Assembly: GCF_900198195.1 (NCBI RefSeq)
Contig: NZ_LT899436.1
Span: 1,088,501 to 1,152,500 of the forward strand
Direction: 5' to 3'
Length of the DNA: 64,000 nucleotides
Origin: Tenacibaculum jejuense
GTDB lineage: Bacteria; Bacteroidota; Bacteroidia; Flavobacteriales; Flavobacteriaceae
Below, one piece after another: positions 42,694 through 51,441 of this stretch. The notes under the pieces are model-generated. The model ran no database searches, was not told the origin of the DNA, and was given only the letters and a program-made list of their open reading frames with translations. The position numbers were made by a program, and so were the translations under genes. Each line of letters starts with the position of its first letter. The stretch's first letter is position 1.

Positions 42694-43431
42694 TTATAGT
42701 TCTGCTTGTAGATTTTTTAATCTTGATAAATCATCAAAACTTGCAATAATTTTTTTTCCATTTCTAGAAGCTATAATTGTATTGTTTTCTGCTGAAATAT
42801 CTAACTTTCTACTTTCCATATAGCTAATGAAACTAGCTTTATGATCTAATTCTATAGCTCCAATAAGTTGAGGAAAAGTAGTTGGTATTTTTTCTAATCG
42901 ATCAAATTCAATTTTAGGTATTGTTTCAGAGTTTATGGCAATAACCATTGTTCCTTGTCCGTAATTCGCACAGAAATACGCATCAGCATTTAAAAGACCG
43001 ACAGCAATCATTCCCATTTTGTGTTCAAAACCTTCTTCAACATAAAAATGACCATCGATAAATTCTTCTATTTGATGCTTTTCTCCGAAGCTTTTTAATT
43101 CATTTGCTTTTACTAATAAATTTTCTGGAATTCCACTTTTAGCATTAGCCCAGCCCCACATCCAAGAATAATCATTAAAAGAAAGTGAACCAATTACTTG
43201 AATAGGAAAGCTCAGTTCTCCAAAATATAACTTACCTTCATTTAAGTTGATGTTCCAAGAAGAATCCCCAGTAATTTCATTAAAAATAATTTGCTTTTCG
43301 AAAGACAAACCAGCATTTTCATAAAGTAAATCAGTAAAACCTATTCCAGTTTTCTCATCTATATTTTCAGTTTCTAGTTTAGGTGTTTCAATTACTTCTT
43401 TTTTACCGAATAATTTTTTAAATAATCCCAT
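42694..43431 (-). CDS. DUF6882-type protein
   Basis: A 245-residue protein without signal peptide. The block LYFGELSFPIQVIGSLSFND followed by SWMWGWANAKSGIPE matches the DUF6882 pattern (GxFS...W.WAWAN). The N-terminus MGLFKKLFGKKE resembles short amphipathic membrane-contact helices. The C-terminus may be an additional small domain (KIIASFDDLSRLKNL). Function of the family is unknown. 15-bp gap to the ATP-grasp gene and 4-bp gap from the NTR-like gene. Confidence 0.68.
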   Translation of the reverse strand: MGLFKKLFGKKEVIETPKLETENIDEKTGIGFTDLLYENAGLSFEKQIIFNEITGDSSWNINLNEGKLYFGELSFPIQVIGSLSFNDYSWMWGWANAKSGIPENLLVKANELKSFGEKHQIEEFIDGHFYVEEGFEHKMGMIAVGLLNADAYFCANYGQGTMVIAINSETIPKIEFDRLEKIPTTFPQLIGAIELDHKASFISYMESRKLDISAENNTIIASRNGKKIIASFDDLSRLKNLQAEL

Positions 43432-43435
43432 GATG

Positions 43436-44152
43436 TTATAAATTTGGAAAGGTTAGTATAGTTTCATTATCTAGATTTTTAGTCCATTTTAAAATGATAT
43501 AAGAAACTAGTTGATCTTTTTTATACTTCAATTTAGCGTCAGGTTTGGTAAATGATACTTTTTTTAAAAGTTCAAAACGAATTCCACTATTAAAATTCTG
43601 CTGAGCAATTTTATTTTCAGGAATAATATTACTTATAGAAGCATCAGAATTTAAAGTGACTTTATAAATTAAAGGTTCTTTCGTTTTAGAGAAAAGAGTT
43701 TGGTTAATATTACCTTTTAATCTCTGTACGAATTGATAAGCTATTGGTTTGTTTTTATGTTTTTTAGAAATATTCCTTAATATATCTTTATGATTAATTG
43801 AAGAACTTAAGAGAGCAGTGCAAAATGAAACTTCGATTAAATTTTGTTCGTTTTTAAAACCCAAAATAAAAAATGACACACCATTTGAAGGAATAAAATG
43901 GCAAGAGCTTCCTTTTTGACTATTAATGAAAATCGCATCATTTGAATTTCCTTTAAATAATTCTTCTATTTTGATCTTAGATGAATAAAAACCAGGATTT
44001 TTATTAAGTTCTTTTATAGATTCAAATTGAACAACACCTATAAAATCAGCATAAGAAAATGCATTCATTAGTTTTATAGGAGAGCAGCTACAAGCAAAAG
44101 ATTGATAACTAGAAATTAATAAAAGAAACAATAAAAAGTATTTAAGTTTCAT
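43436..44152 (-). CDS. Secreted TIMP/NTR-like protein
   Basis: A 238-residue exported protein with a signal peptide ending SFA, so the mature chain starts near C-S-C-S (residues ~21-24). The N-terminal CSC, the following ADFIGVVQFESI strand, KGSSCHFIPSNGVSFFILGF and the late Cys in VSFCTALLSS match the layout of the netrin/TIMP OB-fold. In animal TIMPs the N-terminal Cys chelates a metalloprotease zinc; a protease-inhibitor role here is only an analogy. The C-terminal ~100 residues are separate and unknown. Third gene of a five-gene operon. Confidence 0.6.
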   Translation of the reverse strand: MKLKYFLLFLLLISSYQSFACSCSPIKLMNAFSYADFIGVVQFESIKELNKNPGFYSSKIKIEELFKGNSNDAIFINSQKGSSCHFIPSNGVSFFILGFKNEQNLIEVSFCTALLSSSINHKDILRNISKKHKNKPIAYQFVQRLKGNINQTLFSKTKEPLIYKVTLNSDASISNIIPENKIAQQNFNSGIRFELLKKVSFTKPDAKLKYKKDQLVSYIILKWTKNLDNETILTFPNL

Positions 44153-44154
44153 AA

Positions 44155-44712
44155 TTATTTCCCTCTAATTCTACTAAAAGTTTCTGGCGTCATACCTAAA
44201 AAAGAAGCCAAATGTTTGGCAGGAACTCTGTTAAATAGTTCTGGTTTTTTAACAAATAAATCGTCATGTCTTTCTTGAGAAGTATGTAGTAATAAACTAT
44301 CTAAACGTTCTGCAAGATTTATATATAGTTTTTCTAAAAACAAGCGACCTAAATGTTCTAACTTATGACTTTTAGCAGAAAGCTTTTCTAAATCTTCTCT
44401 AGCCACCATAAAACAAGAAATATCTTCAATCGCTTCAATATTGTATTTACTTTTTTTACGTTGAATAAAACTATCTATCGCAGTGATACTTTCTTGTTCA
44501 GAAGCAATATGAACAGTAATGTCTTTTCCGTCCCTGTAATAAAATACACGACCAATTCCTGATATTATAATATAAAAGTGCTTACAAATACTATTTGCAG
44601 GATGAATTAATTCTCCTTTTTTAAACTCTTTATAAACTGCAATTTTCTGTAAAGCGTCAGTTATTTCTCCGTGTTGTAATAAGAATTCAGCATTTTTTAG
44701 AAATTCTTCCAT
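44155..44712 (-). CDS. Crp/Fnr-family transcriptional regulator
   Basis: A 185-residue regulator. Residues ~25-115 form the cyclic nucleotide-binding-type beta-roll (KKGELIHPANSICKHFYIIISGIGRVFYYRDGKD). The C-terminal helix-turn-helix is RVPAKHLASFLGMTPETFSRIRG, as in many short Bacteroidota Crp homologues. There is no Fnr-type cysteine cluster. It lies 2 bp after the GH3-like gene and 2 bp before the NTR-like gene, so it may regulate this operon. Confidence 0.9.
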   Translation of the reverse strand: MEEFLKNAEFLLQHGEITDALQKIAVYKEFKKGELIHPANSICKHFYIIISGIGRVFYYRDGKDITVHIASEQESITAIDSFIQRKKSKYNIEAIEDISCFMVAREDLEKLSAKSHKLEHLGRLFLEKLYINLAERLDSLLLHTSQERHDDLFVKKPELFNRVPAKHLASFLGMTPETFSRIRGK

Positions 44713-44714
44713 AA

Positions 44715-46226
44715 TTATAGCAATTCATTTAATTCTTCTATAAAATCACGTTTATTTGATAATCTAGGAACTTTATGTTGTCCACCTAACTTTCCTTTCA
44801 TTTTTAGCCAATCATAAAACAAACCTGTACGAGCTTGGTGAACTTTAGGCATATTTAAAGTCATGTTATTGTATCGTTTTGCTTCGTAATCTGAATTACA
44901 ATTTTTCAAAGCATTATCTAGAATTTCAGTAAAAAAGTGTAAATCCTGTGGTTGTTTCTCAAACTCAACAATCCATTCATGTCCGCCATTTGTATTACCA
45001 TTCATAAAAATAGGAGCAACGGTATAATCTTTTATTGTCGAGTTTGTTTTTTCACAAGCAGATTTCAATGCTTCCTCTGCATTTTCAATTATTAATTCTT
45101 CTCCAAAAACATTAATATGGTGTTTAGTTCTACCAGTAATTTTAATTCGGTAAGGATTTGTAGAGGTAAATTTCACTGTATCACCAATTAAATATCTCCA
45201 AAGACCACCATTTGTAGTAATTACAACTGCATAGTTTACATCTTTTTTAACTGCTGAAAGAGGAATAGCTTTTGAATTTTCTCCATCGTATTCACTCATA
45301 GGAATAAATTCATAAAAAATTCCATAATCAAGCATTAATAAAAGTTCATCAGAATTATTTCTATCTTGAATAGCAAAGAAACCTTCAGAAGCATTGTAAG
45401 TTTCGTAATATCTAAAACTCTTTTTAGGAATTAATTTTTTGAATTGCTCTCGATATGGATTGAAGTTTACACCACCATGAAAATAAACTTCTAGATTAGG
45501 CCAAACTTCTAAAATATTGTCTTTTCCAGTTTTTTCTAAAACTTTATTTAACAAAACTAACATCCAAGAAGGAACTCCAGCTAAACTAGTAATGTTTTCT
45601 TGTATTGTTTCATCAATAATAGCTTCCATTTTAGTTTCCCATTCACTCATTAAAGCAACTTCCTGTTTAGGAGCAGAGCTGTAATCTGCCCAAAATGGCA
45701 TGTTTTCTATAATTATCGCAGATAAATCACCAAAATAAGTGTCATTATCTTCGTAAATAGCAGAACTTCCACCTAATCTAAGACCTTTTCCTGTAAATAA
45801 TTGTGTTTCTTCATTGTTATTAATATACAAACCCAACATGTCTTTCCCAGCATTGAAATGACACTCTTCTAAAGCTTCATTACTCACTGGAATGAACTTA
45901 CTTTTAGCGTTGGTTGTACCACTCGATTTGGCAAACCATTTAATTTTTGTAGGCCAGAATAAATTTTGTTCTCCCTTTCTACAACGTTCAATAAGAGGTT
46001 CTATAGTTTCATATTTCTGAATAGGTACAGTATTTACAAAATCTTCGTAATTTTTTATTTTAGAGAATTTATGGGTTTTCCCGAACTCAGTGTATTTTCC
46101 AAGAGCAACTAAATTAAATAACAATTCTTGCTGAACATCAGTAGGGTACTTTAAAAAGAGTTCCATTTGATGTTTTCTTTTTTTTAAAAACCAAGTAATA
46201 ATAGAATTTATAAACTGGAACGGCAT
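44715..46226 (-). CDS. GH3-like acyl-acid-amido synthetase
   Basis: A 503-residue member of the GH3 family (ANL superfamily adenylate-forming enzymes). The ATP-binding motif is KSSGTTNAKSKFIPVS (~100-115). Further conserved blocks are YYETYNASEGFFAIQD (~307-322), the hinge aspartate region LWRYLIGDTVKF and KITGRTKHHINVFGEE. Plant GH3 enzymes conjugate amino acids to hormones; the bacterial substrates are largely unknown. It opens the operon GH3-Crp-NTR-DUF6882-ATP-grasp. The 46226 start is divergent from the DUF2797 gene. Confidence 0.9.
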   Translation of the reverse strand: MPFQFINSIITWFLKKRKHQMELFLKYPTDVQQELLFNLVALGKYTEFGKTHKFSKIKNYEDFVNTVPIQKYETIEPLIERCRKGEQNLFWPTKIKWFAKSSGTTNAKSKFIPVSNEALEECHFNAGKDMLGLYINNNEETQLFTGKGLRLGGSSAIYEDNDTYFGDLSAIIIENMPFWADYSSAPKQEVALMSEWETKMEAIIDETIQENITSLAGVPSWMLVLLNKVLEKTGKDNILEVWPNLEVYFHGGVNFNPYREQFKKLIPKKSFRYYETYNASEGFFAIQDRNNSDELLLMLDYGIFYEFIPMSEYDGENSKAIPLSAVKKDVNYAVVITTNGGLWRYLIGDTVKFTSTNPYRIKITGRTKHHINVFGEELIIENAEEALKSACEKTNSTIKDYTVAPIFMNGNTNGGHEWIVEFEKQPQDLHFFTEILDNALKNCNSDYEAKRYNNMTLNMPKVHQARTGLFYDWLKMKGKLGGQHKVPRLSNKRDFIEELNELL

Positions 46227-46281
46227 TTTTGAGTTCGAATTTGTAAGTTTGTTCTTGGCTAAAAATAGTAAATTTTACAAC

Positions 46282-47079
46282 ATGCAATACAAGGGCGTTT
46301 TAAAAAAAATGAATACTGAAAATCTTGATACAGTTCAGTATTATCTAGATATGCAAACCGATTTTATTAATGTAAATCAGTTACTTCATAAAACAATTGC
46401 CATTAAGTTTGAGACTTATGAGTGTTTGTCTTGTGGATTAGAAAAAGAAATTTATCGTCAAGGATTTTGTAAATCATGTTTTTTTGAAACTCCAAATGCT
46501 GGAGATTGGATTATGCGACCTGAATTAAGTAAAGCACATTTAGGAGAAGCAGATAGAGATTTAGAATATGAAAAGAAAGTACAATTACAACCTCATATTG
46601 TGTATTTAGCTAATTCAAGTAATGTAAAAGTTGGAGTGACTAGAAAAACGCAAGTTCCAACACGTTGGATAGATCAAGGTGCACACGAAGCTATTGAAAT
46701 TGTTGAAGTACCCAATCGTTATTTAGCGGGTATTACTGAAGTTGCACTAAAAGAACATGTAGCAGATAAAACCAACTGGCGTAAAATGTTGAAGAATGAT
46801 ATTGAGGATGAAGATTTAACCAAATGGCAAGAACGCTTACGTGCTTTTATTCCAGAAGAAGTACAAGAATATTTTATTGAAAATAATAAAGAAACTACTA
46901 TTAATTTTCCTGTAGATAAATATCCTGAAAAGCCTAAAAGTTTAAATATTTTAAAAGAAGGAAGTTATTCAGGTAAGTTAGTAGGCGTAAAGGGACAGTA
47001 TTTTATTTTTGAAGACAATACTGTTTTTAATGTAAGAGCAAATGAGGGATTAGTAGTGAGTATAACAGTATTAGATTAA
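46282..47079 (+). CDS. DUF2797 family protein
   Basis: About 265 residues from the Met at 46282 (MQYKGVLKKMN); an upstream Met at 46249 sits too close to the divergent GH3 start. A zinc-ribbon-like cluster is visible as CLSCGLEKEIYRQGFCKSC. The C-terminal half holds VYLANSSNVKVGVTRK, followed by TRWIDQGAHEAIEI, the characteristic DUF2797 block with a GIY-YIG-like look. Function unknown; a nucleic-acid role is plausible given the zinc cluster. Confidence 0.85.
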   Translation: MQYKGVLKKMNTENLDTVQYYLDMQTDFINVNQLLHKTIAIKFETYECLSCGLEKEIYRQGFCKSCFFETPNAGDWIMRPELSKAHLGEADRDLEYEKKVQLQPHIVYLANSSNVKVGVTRKTQVPTRWIDQGAHEAIEIVEVPNRYLAGITEVALKEHVADKTNWRKMLKNDIEDEDLTKWQERLRAFIPEEVQEYFIENNKETTINFPVDKYPEKPKSLNILKEGSYSGKLVGVKGQYFIFEDNTVFNVRANEGLVVSITVLD

Positions 47080-47145
47080 AATTGAGGGTTACTATAATTT
47101 ACTAAATCATCGGTATTAACGTTATTCTTTGTTTTACAAACGTTG

Positions 47146-47174
47146 GTCCACAAAAAACATTCAAAAGTCCACAA
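47146..47174 (+). promoter_or_regulatory. Direct repeat GTCCACAA x2, 21-bp period
   Basis: GTCCACAA at 47146-47153 and again at 47167-47174, two helical turns apart and 63-91 nt before the DUF5648-like lipoprotein ATG. This geometry is typical of sites for LytTR-type activators. Regulator unidentified. Confidence 0.4.
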
Positions 47175-47236
47175 CCATCTGTTATTTTTTGATTGAAAAA
47201 AATATTTTTAAGGCTAATTATTAACCTTTTATTTTT

Positions 47237-47869
47237 ATGAAAACAATCAATTTTAAAACAGGATTTTTAGCGTTAACGCTAAGTACTATGGGACTTTTAA
47301 CTTCTTGTGAGCAACAAGAAACTTTAATTGAAGATCCTAATGTTGTAGAAGTTTCGGATGTAGAGATTGAAACAACAACATTACAAAACAGAACTACATT
47401 AATGGGAGTTGGACGTTTCTTTCTTGGTGGAGCTAATAGTTTACATACTTATAGAGTAGGAAACATCGGAGCCAACTTAGGAAGAAGAGAAGGGGTTCCT
47501 TTTAAACTAGGAATTTTTAACAAAGTATCAACACCTACACCACCAGCAGGAACAAAACAATTATTTTTTCTATTAAGTCCTGGAAACAGAGATTTTGTAT
47601 TAACTACAAGCGCATCTGAAAGAAACACATTACAGAGACGTAGATGGAGAAATGTTAGTGAGTTTAATTTTCAGGATAGAGAGTCTGGATCAGGAAGATT
47701 GTTATTTAATCAATCTGCTTTTATTCATAATTCAGGAGGAAGTGGTCGTGTAAAATTATATCGTTTTTATGGTAGTAGTAATACAGATCATTTGTATACT
47801 ACAAATTACCAAGAAGGGGTAAACGCAGGTTATGCTTTTGAAGGAGTAGTAGGCTGGGTACACTTATAA
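47237..47869 (+). CDS. Lipoprotein with DUF5648-like repeat
   Basis: A 210-residue lipoprotein (LLTSCEQQE, C25). After an acidic linker the C-terminus has the DUF5648 pattern KLYRFYGSSNTDHLYTTN followed by GYAFEGVVGWV. An earlier, weaker copy is visible in KQLFFLLSPGNRDFVLTTSA. Such repeats are found fused to secreted lysozymes and lectin-like proteins and probably bind carbohydrate or cell wall (family impression). It has its own upstream region with a direct repeat and a strong terminator. Confidence 0.72.
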   Translation: MKTINFKTGFLALTLSTMGLLTSCEQQETLIEDPNVVEVSDVEIETTTLQNRTTLMGVGRFFLGGANSLHTYRVGNIGANLGRREGVPFKLGIFNKVSTPTPPAGTKQLFFLLSPGNRDFVLTTSASERNTLQRRRWRNVSEFNFQDRESGSGRLLFNQSAFIHNSGGSGRVKLYRFYGSSNTDHLYTTNYQEGVNAGYAFEGVVGWVHL

Positions 47870-47887
47870 TAGTACGTAAAAACAAAA

Positions 47888-47914
47888 AAAACGACCTAAA
47901 TTTTAGGTCGTTTT
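47888..47914. terminator. Bidirectional terminator, 13-bp stem
   Basis: AAAACGACCTAAA (47888-47900) and TTTAGGTCGTTTT (47902-47914) are exact complements around one T, between convergent genes. Confidence 0.85.
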
Positions 47915-47920
47915 CTTTTT

Positions 47921-50041
47921 TTATTTTTTTACTAACTCGTAATTATTTTTCATTTTTAATTGGCTTAAAACGTTTAAGGCTTCATCTAAATAAATATCCT
48001 TTTTTAGATTTTTATGCCAAGCCATTCTTTTGTCTTTAAGAACAGTATCCTTTTTGAATAAAGGAACTTCATACTTAGGAGAAGTAAATGTCAAGTTAGA
48101 ATTAAACTTGAAAATATCCTTAAATTGTTTAGCTTCTTTTACTCGTTCCTCAGATTCATCTTTGTAAGTATTGTAATTTAAAGAAATAGTGTTATCATCC
48201 TGGTTTTTCTTTAACCATTTAGCATATTCGTTAATTGAAATAAATTTTGAATTACTATTAATTCTCTCCTTACTAGCACTAACAACTTCACCAAAGTTAC
48301 TGTAAGTATCTGTCTTTGTATATTTAGCTGGTTTTACACTATCCCAAGGTAAAGCACCATCTAAGTCACGTTCACCAAATTCCATATAACTATAACGGTC
48401 TGGCATAGCAATGTCTGAGTATACACCCTCAATTTGAGTAGAACCACCATTAATTCTATAGAATTTTTGAATTGTCATTTTTAAAGCTCCTAAATCTTCA
48501 GGATATTTTTTTACATAGTAATTTAGAGGTAATAAGTTTTGAACTGTTCCTTTTCCGTAGGTTTGTTTACCACCCATAACTACACCACGTCCATAATCTT
48601 GCATAGCAGCAGCAAAAATTTCTGAAGCTGAAGCAGACATTTCATTTACCATAACTACTAATGGTCCAGCCCATTGTACACTACTATCAGTATCATTTTT
48701 AATATTAGCAGGTTCACCTCTATATTTTACCTGAACAATAGGACCTTCATCTATAAATAATCCACCTATGTCAATAACTGTTTTTAAAGAACCACCACCG
48801 TTGTTTCTTAAGTCAACTATCAATCCAGCTACATTTTCTTTCTTTAAACGCTCAATCTCTAGTTTCATATCACTAGCAGCATTTCTTTTCTTAGTATCAT
48901 TAAAATCAATGTAAAATTTAGGAAGATTTATAACACCATATTTCTTTCCATTTTTTTCAACTACACTAGATTTTACAAAAGTTTCTTCTAATTCAACTAT
49001 ATCTCTAATGATAGGAATAACTTTAGTTGAACCATCTAACTTTTTCTTTACAGTTAATCGAACCTCTGTTCCTTTCTTTCCTTTAATAAATGTAATCGCA
49101 TCATCTAAGCGCATTCCTGTAATATCTAAAGGTTCTCCATCTCCTTGAGCAACCTCTAAAATAATATCACCAGGTTCTAAATCTCCTTGCTTCCAGGCAG
49201 GTCCACCAGAAATCAATTCTACAATTTTAGTGTACATACCTTCACGTTGTAAACGAGCTCCAATTCCTTCAAGTTTTCCAGACATATCTTGATCAAATCT
49301 AGATTTAATTCTAGGAGACATATATGTTGTGTGAGGATCAAAACCACCTACTACACTATTTAAAAAAGTTGAATACCAATCAGAATTTTCTAATTCCTCA
49401 ATTCTAAGATATAAATCATCCATATTCTTTAAAACTTCCTTACGAGCTTCTTTTTCTAAAGTTTTGAATGACTTCTTCTTGAATTTTTTATCTTTTTTTG
49501 CTTTGTCTTTTTGTAAATCTTCAAGATCATCAATTTTACTAATTACTTGAAGTTTTAATTGTTTACGCCAATTGTCCAATAATCCTTTTTCATCTTCAGC
49601 AAACGGAGCTTTGTCATAATCAACATCAATATCTTCATTTTTCTTATAATTGAAAGGGTTGGCTAATAAACCTTTATAAGTTGTTTTAGCAGTTTCAATT
49701 TTTTCTAAGAAACGTCCGTAAACTAGTTTATAAAAACTGATATCAGATTTTTTTAGTTGGTCATCAATTTTGTATTTGTATTGAGAAAACTCCTTAAGAT
49801 CTTTTTGCGTAAAATAACGTTTACTTGGATCTAGACTGGTAATAAATTCATTATATACATGTTCAGAAAAATCATCATTTAAATCTTTTTGAATGTAATG
49901 ACCTCTAGTGAGGAGATTTTTTAATACATAAATTATAAGTTTATCTTTTTCAGGATCGTTCTTTTCAGAAATAGATTTTCCATAAGAATTGCTGCTTATT
50001 AGTAATGCAGTCAATATTGGGATAAGTACTTTCATCTTCAT
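47921..50041 (-). CDS. Tail-specific carboxy-terminal processing protease (S41A)
   Basis: A 706-residue periplasmic protease with a signal peptide (~1-21). An N-terminal helical domain carries YFTQKDLKEF and DWYSTFLNSVVGGFDPHTTYM. The PDZ domain (~255-340) has GIGARLQREGMY and GDIILEVAQGDGEPL. The catalytic S41 domain contains the Ser in MSASASEIFAAAMQDYGRG and the Lys in TYGKGTVQNL, the Ser-Lys dyad of Prc/Tsp. A C-terminal extension follows, as in E. coli Prc. It degrades or trims proteins with unstructured C-termini. It converges on the DUF5648-like gene. Confidence 0.95.
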   Translation of the reverse strand: MKMKVLIPILTALLISSNSYGKSISEKNDPEKDKLIIYVLKNLLTRGHYIQKDLNDDFSEHVYNEFITSLDPSKRYFTQKDLKEFSQYKYKIDDQLKKSDISFYKLVYGRFLEKIETAKTTYKGLLANPFNYKKNEDIDVDYDKAPFAEDEKGLLDNWRKQLKLQVISKIDDLEDLQKDKAKKDKKFKKKSFKTLEKEARKEVLKNMDDLYLRIEELENSDWYSTFLNSVVGGFDPHTTYMSPRIKSRFDQDMSGKLEGIGARLQREGMYTKIVELISGGPAWKQGDLEPGDIILEVAQGDGEPLDITGMRLDDAITFIKGKKGTEVRLTVKKKLDGSTKVIPIIRDIVELEETFVKSSVVEKNGKKYGVINLPKFYIDFNDTKKRNAASDMKLEIERLKKENVAGLIVDLRNNGGGSLKTVIDIGGLFIDEGPIVQVKYRGEPANIKNDTDSSVQWAGPLVVMVNEMSASASEIFAAAMQDYGRGVVMGGKQTYGKGTVQNLLPLNYYVKKYPEDLGALKMTIQKFYRINGGSTQIEGVYSDIAMPDRYSYMEFGERDLDGALPWDSVKPAKYTKTDTYSNFGEVVSASKERINSNSKFISINEYAKWLKKNQDDNTISLNYNTYKDESEERVKEAKQFKDIFKFNSNLTFTSPKYEVPLFKKDTVLKDKRMAWHKNLKKDIYLDEALNVLSQLKMKNNYELVKK

Positions 50042-50391
50042 AAATCTTCAGTCGTTTAAATGATTTTAAAATTACTGGTATTTGCTAAGCTACTAAAATA
50101 ATGCCAATTTTAATAGTTGTGTTTGTTTATGTTCTCAAGTGATTTTTTTAATAAATTTATAAGACCTCTTTTTTTACAAATACTTTATTTACAATTATTG
50201 TCTGTGAGGTTGTTTTAAATAACCTTTTATAAAAAGTATTTTTTATAAAGATAAAAGTTATTTATGAATAAATTATTATCACTTTAATCTATACAAGTTT
50301 AGGCATTAATTTTTCATAATTATCTTTACGAAATGTTAAAAAGTACAGCTAATTTTTTAGTGTATATTTGTTATAAGTAAATTAAAAAACA
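50042..50391. promoter_or_regulatory. Divergent intergenic region with surE promoter
   Basis: No coding frame is visible. TATATTTG (50363-50370) is an exact -7 match 21 nt before the surE ATG. No clear promoter for the protease gene is seen on the minus strand. The middle is extremely AT-rich with short complementary runs such as AATAAC/GTTATT, which may be chance. Confidence 0.5.
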
Positions 50392-51162
50392 ATGCAAGAG
50401 AAACCTTTAATTTTAGTGACCAATGACGACGGTATTACGGCTCCTGGTCTTAGAATGTTAATTGATATAATGAATGAAATTGGTGAAGTAATTGTTGTAG
50501 CTCCAGATAGTCCACAAAGTGGAATGGGACATGCAATTACCGTAAATAATGTGTTGCATTGTAATCCAACTTCAATAGATGATGGTCCGCAAATAGAATA
50601 CAGTTGTTCAGGAACTCCTGCTGATTGTGTAAAAATGGCAAAAAATAAAATTCTTAACCGAAAGCCAGATTTATGTGTTTCAGGAATTAATCATGGATCT
50701 AATTCTTCCATAAGTGTCATTTATTCAGGAACAATGAGTGCTGCTGTTGAAGCCGGTATTGAAGGTATACCAGCAATTGGTTTTTCTTTGCTAGATTATA
50801 GTTGGCATGCAGATTTTCGTTCTTCCAAAGAGTTTGTCAAGAAAATAGCACTTAATGTATTACTAAATGGTTTGCCAGATGGAGTTGTATTAAATGTTAA
50901 CATTCCAAAGTTGAAGAAAGAAGAAATAAAAGGAGTGAAGATTTGTAGACAAGCGAATGGTTATTGGAAAGAAGATTTTGATAAACGTAAAAGTCCAATG
51001 GGTAAAGAATATTATTGGTTGTCTGGTGAGTTTGTAAATAACGATAAAGGTCAGGATACAGACATTTGGGCGTTAGAAAATGGATTTATTTCTGTAGTAC
51101 CTGTTCAATTTGATATGACTGCGCATCATGCAATTCAAAAATTACATTCATGGGATTTATAA
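50392..51162 (+). CDS. surE: 5'/3'-nucleotidase SurE
   Basis: A 256-residue cytosolic phosphatase. The N-terminal metal site is LVTNDDGITAPGLRML, with the conserved Asp-Asp pair (D11, D12). SGTPADCV and SGINHGSN carry the further metal-binding Ser/Asn, and YSGTMSAAVEAG follows. SurE hydrolyses nucleoside monophosphates. Here it heads the operon surE-51150-lpxB-NlpC-NlpC; its stop overlaps the next gene by 13 bp. Confidence 0.96.
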   Translation: MQEKPLILVTNDDGITAPGLRMLIDIMNEIGEVIVVAPDSPQSGMGHAITVNNVLHCNPTSIDDGPQIEYSCSGTPADCVKMAKNKILNRKPDLCVSGINHGSNSSISVIYSGTMSAAVEAGIEGIPAIGFSLLDYSWHADFRSSKEFVKKIALNVLLNGLPDGVVLNVNIPKLKKEEIKGVKICRQANGYWKEDFDKRKSPMGKEYYWLSGEFVNNDKGQDTDIWALENGFISVVPVQFDMTAHHAIQKLHSWDL

Positions 51163-51437
51163 ATAAAGATGTTCTTATCGGGTTTTTAGTTTCGATTTTT
51201 GCTACATTTTGTGGTTTCTTTATTTACATCCAATATGTATCACGATTTGGTTTTTCTGAAACCATTGAAATGTTACAACAAGGAGGAGTTTTCGGACCTG
51301 TAATTGCATTAGCAGCTTTACCTAATTTATTTGTATTCTTTATTTATTTAAAAAAGAAACAAGATTTAAGAGCTAAAGGAGTTTTGTTAGCTACAATGTG
51401 TACTGCAATTTTTACTTTCATATTAAAGTTCATATAG
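51150..51437 (+). CDS. Small membrane protein between surE and lpxB
   Basis: A 95-residue protein with three hydrophobic segments (about 9-28, 45-67 and 75-94) and no other motif. The start lies inside the end of surE (13-bp overlap) and the stop is 4 bp before lpxB, so it is an integral part of this operon. Function unknown; envelope-related by neighbourhood. Confidence 0.75.
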   Translation: MGFINKDVLIGFLVSIFATFCGFFIYIQYVSRFGFSETIEMLQQGGVFGPVIALAALPNLFVFFIYLKKKQDLRAKGVLLATMCTAIFTFILKFI

Positions 51438-51441
51438 TATA

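Noticed and set aside
50160..50275. Small RNA in the surE-protease gap
   Set aside because: Complementary runs exist, but they consist almost only of A and T and lack a matching promoter-terminator pair.
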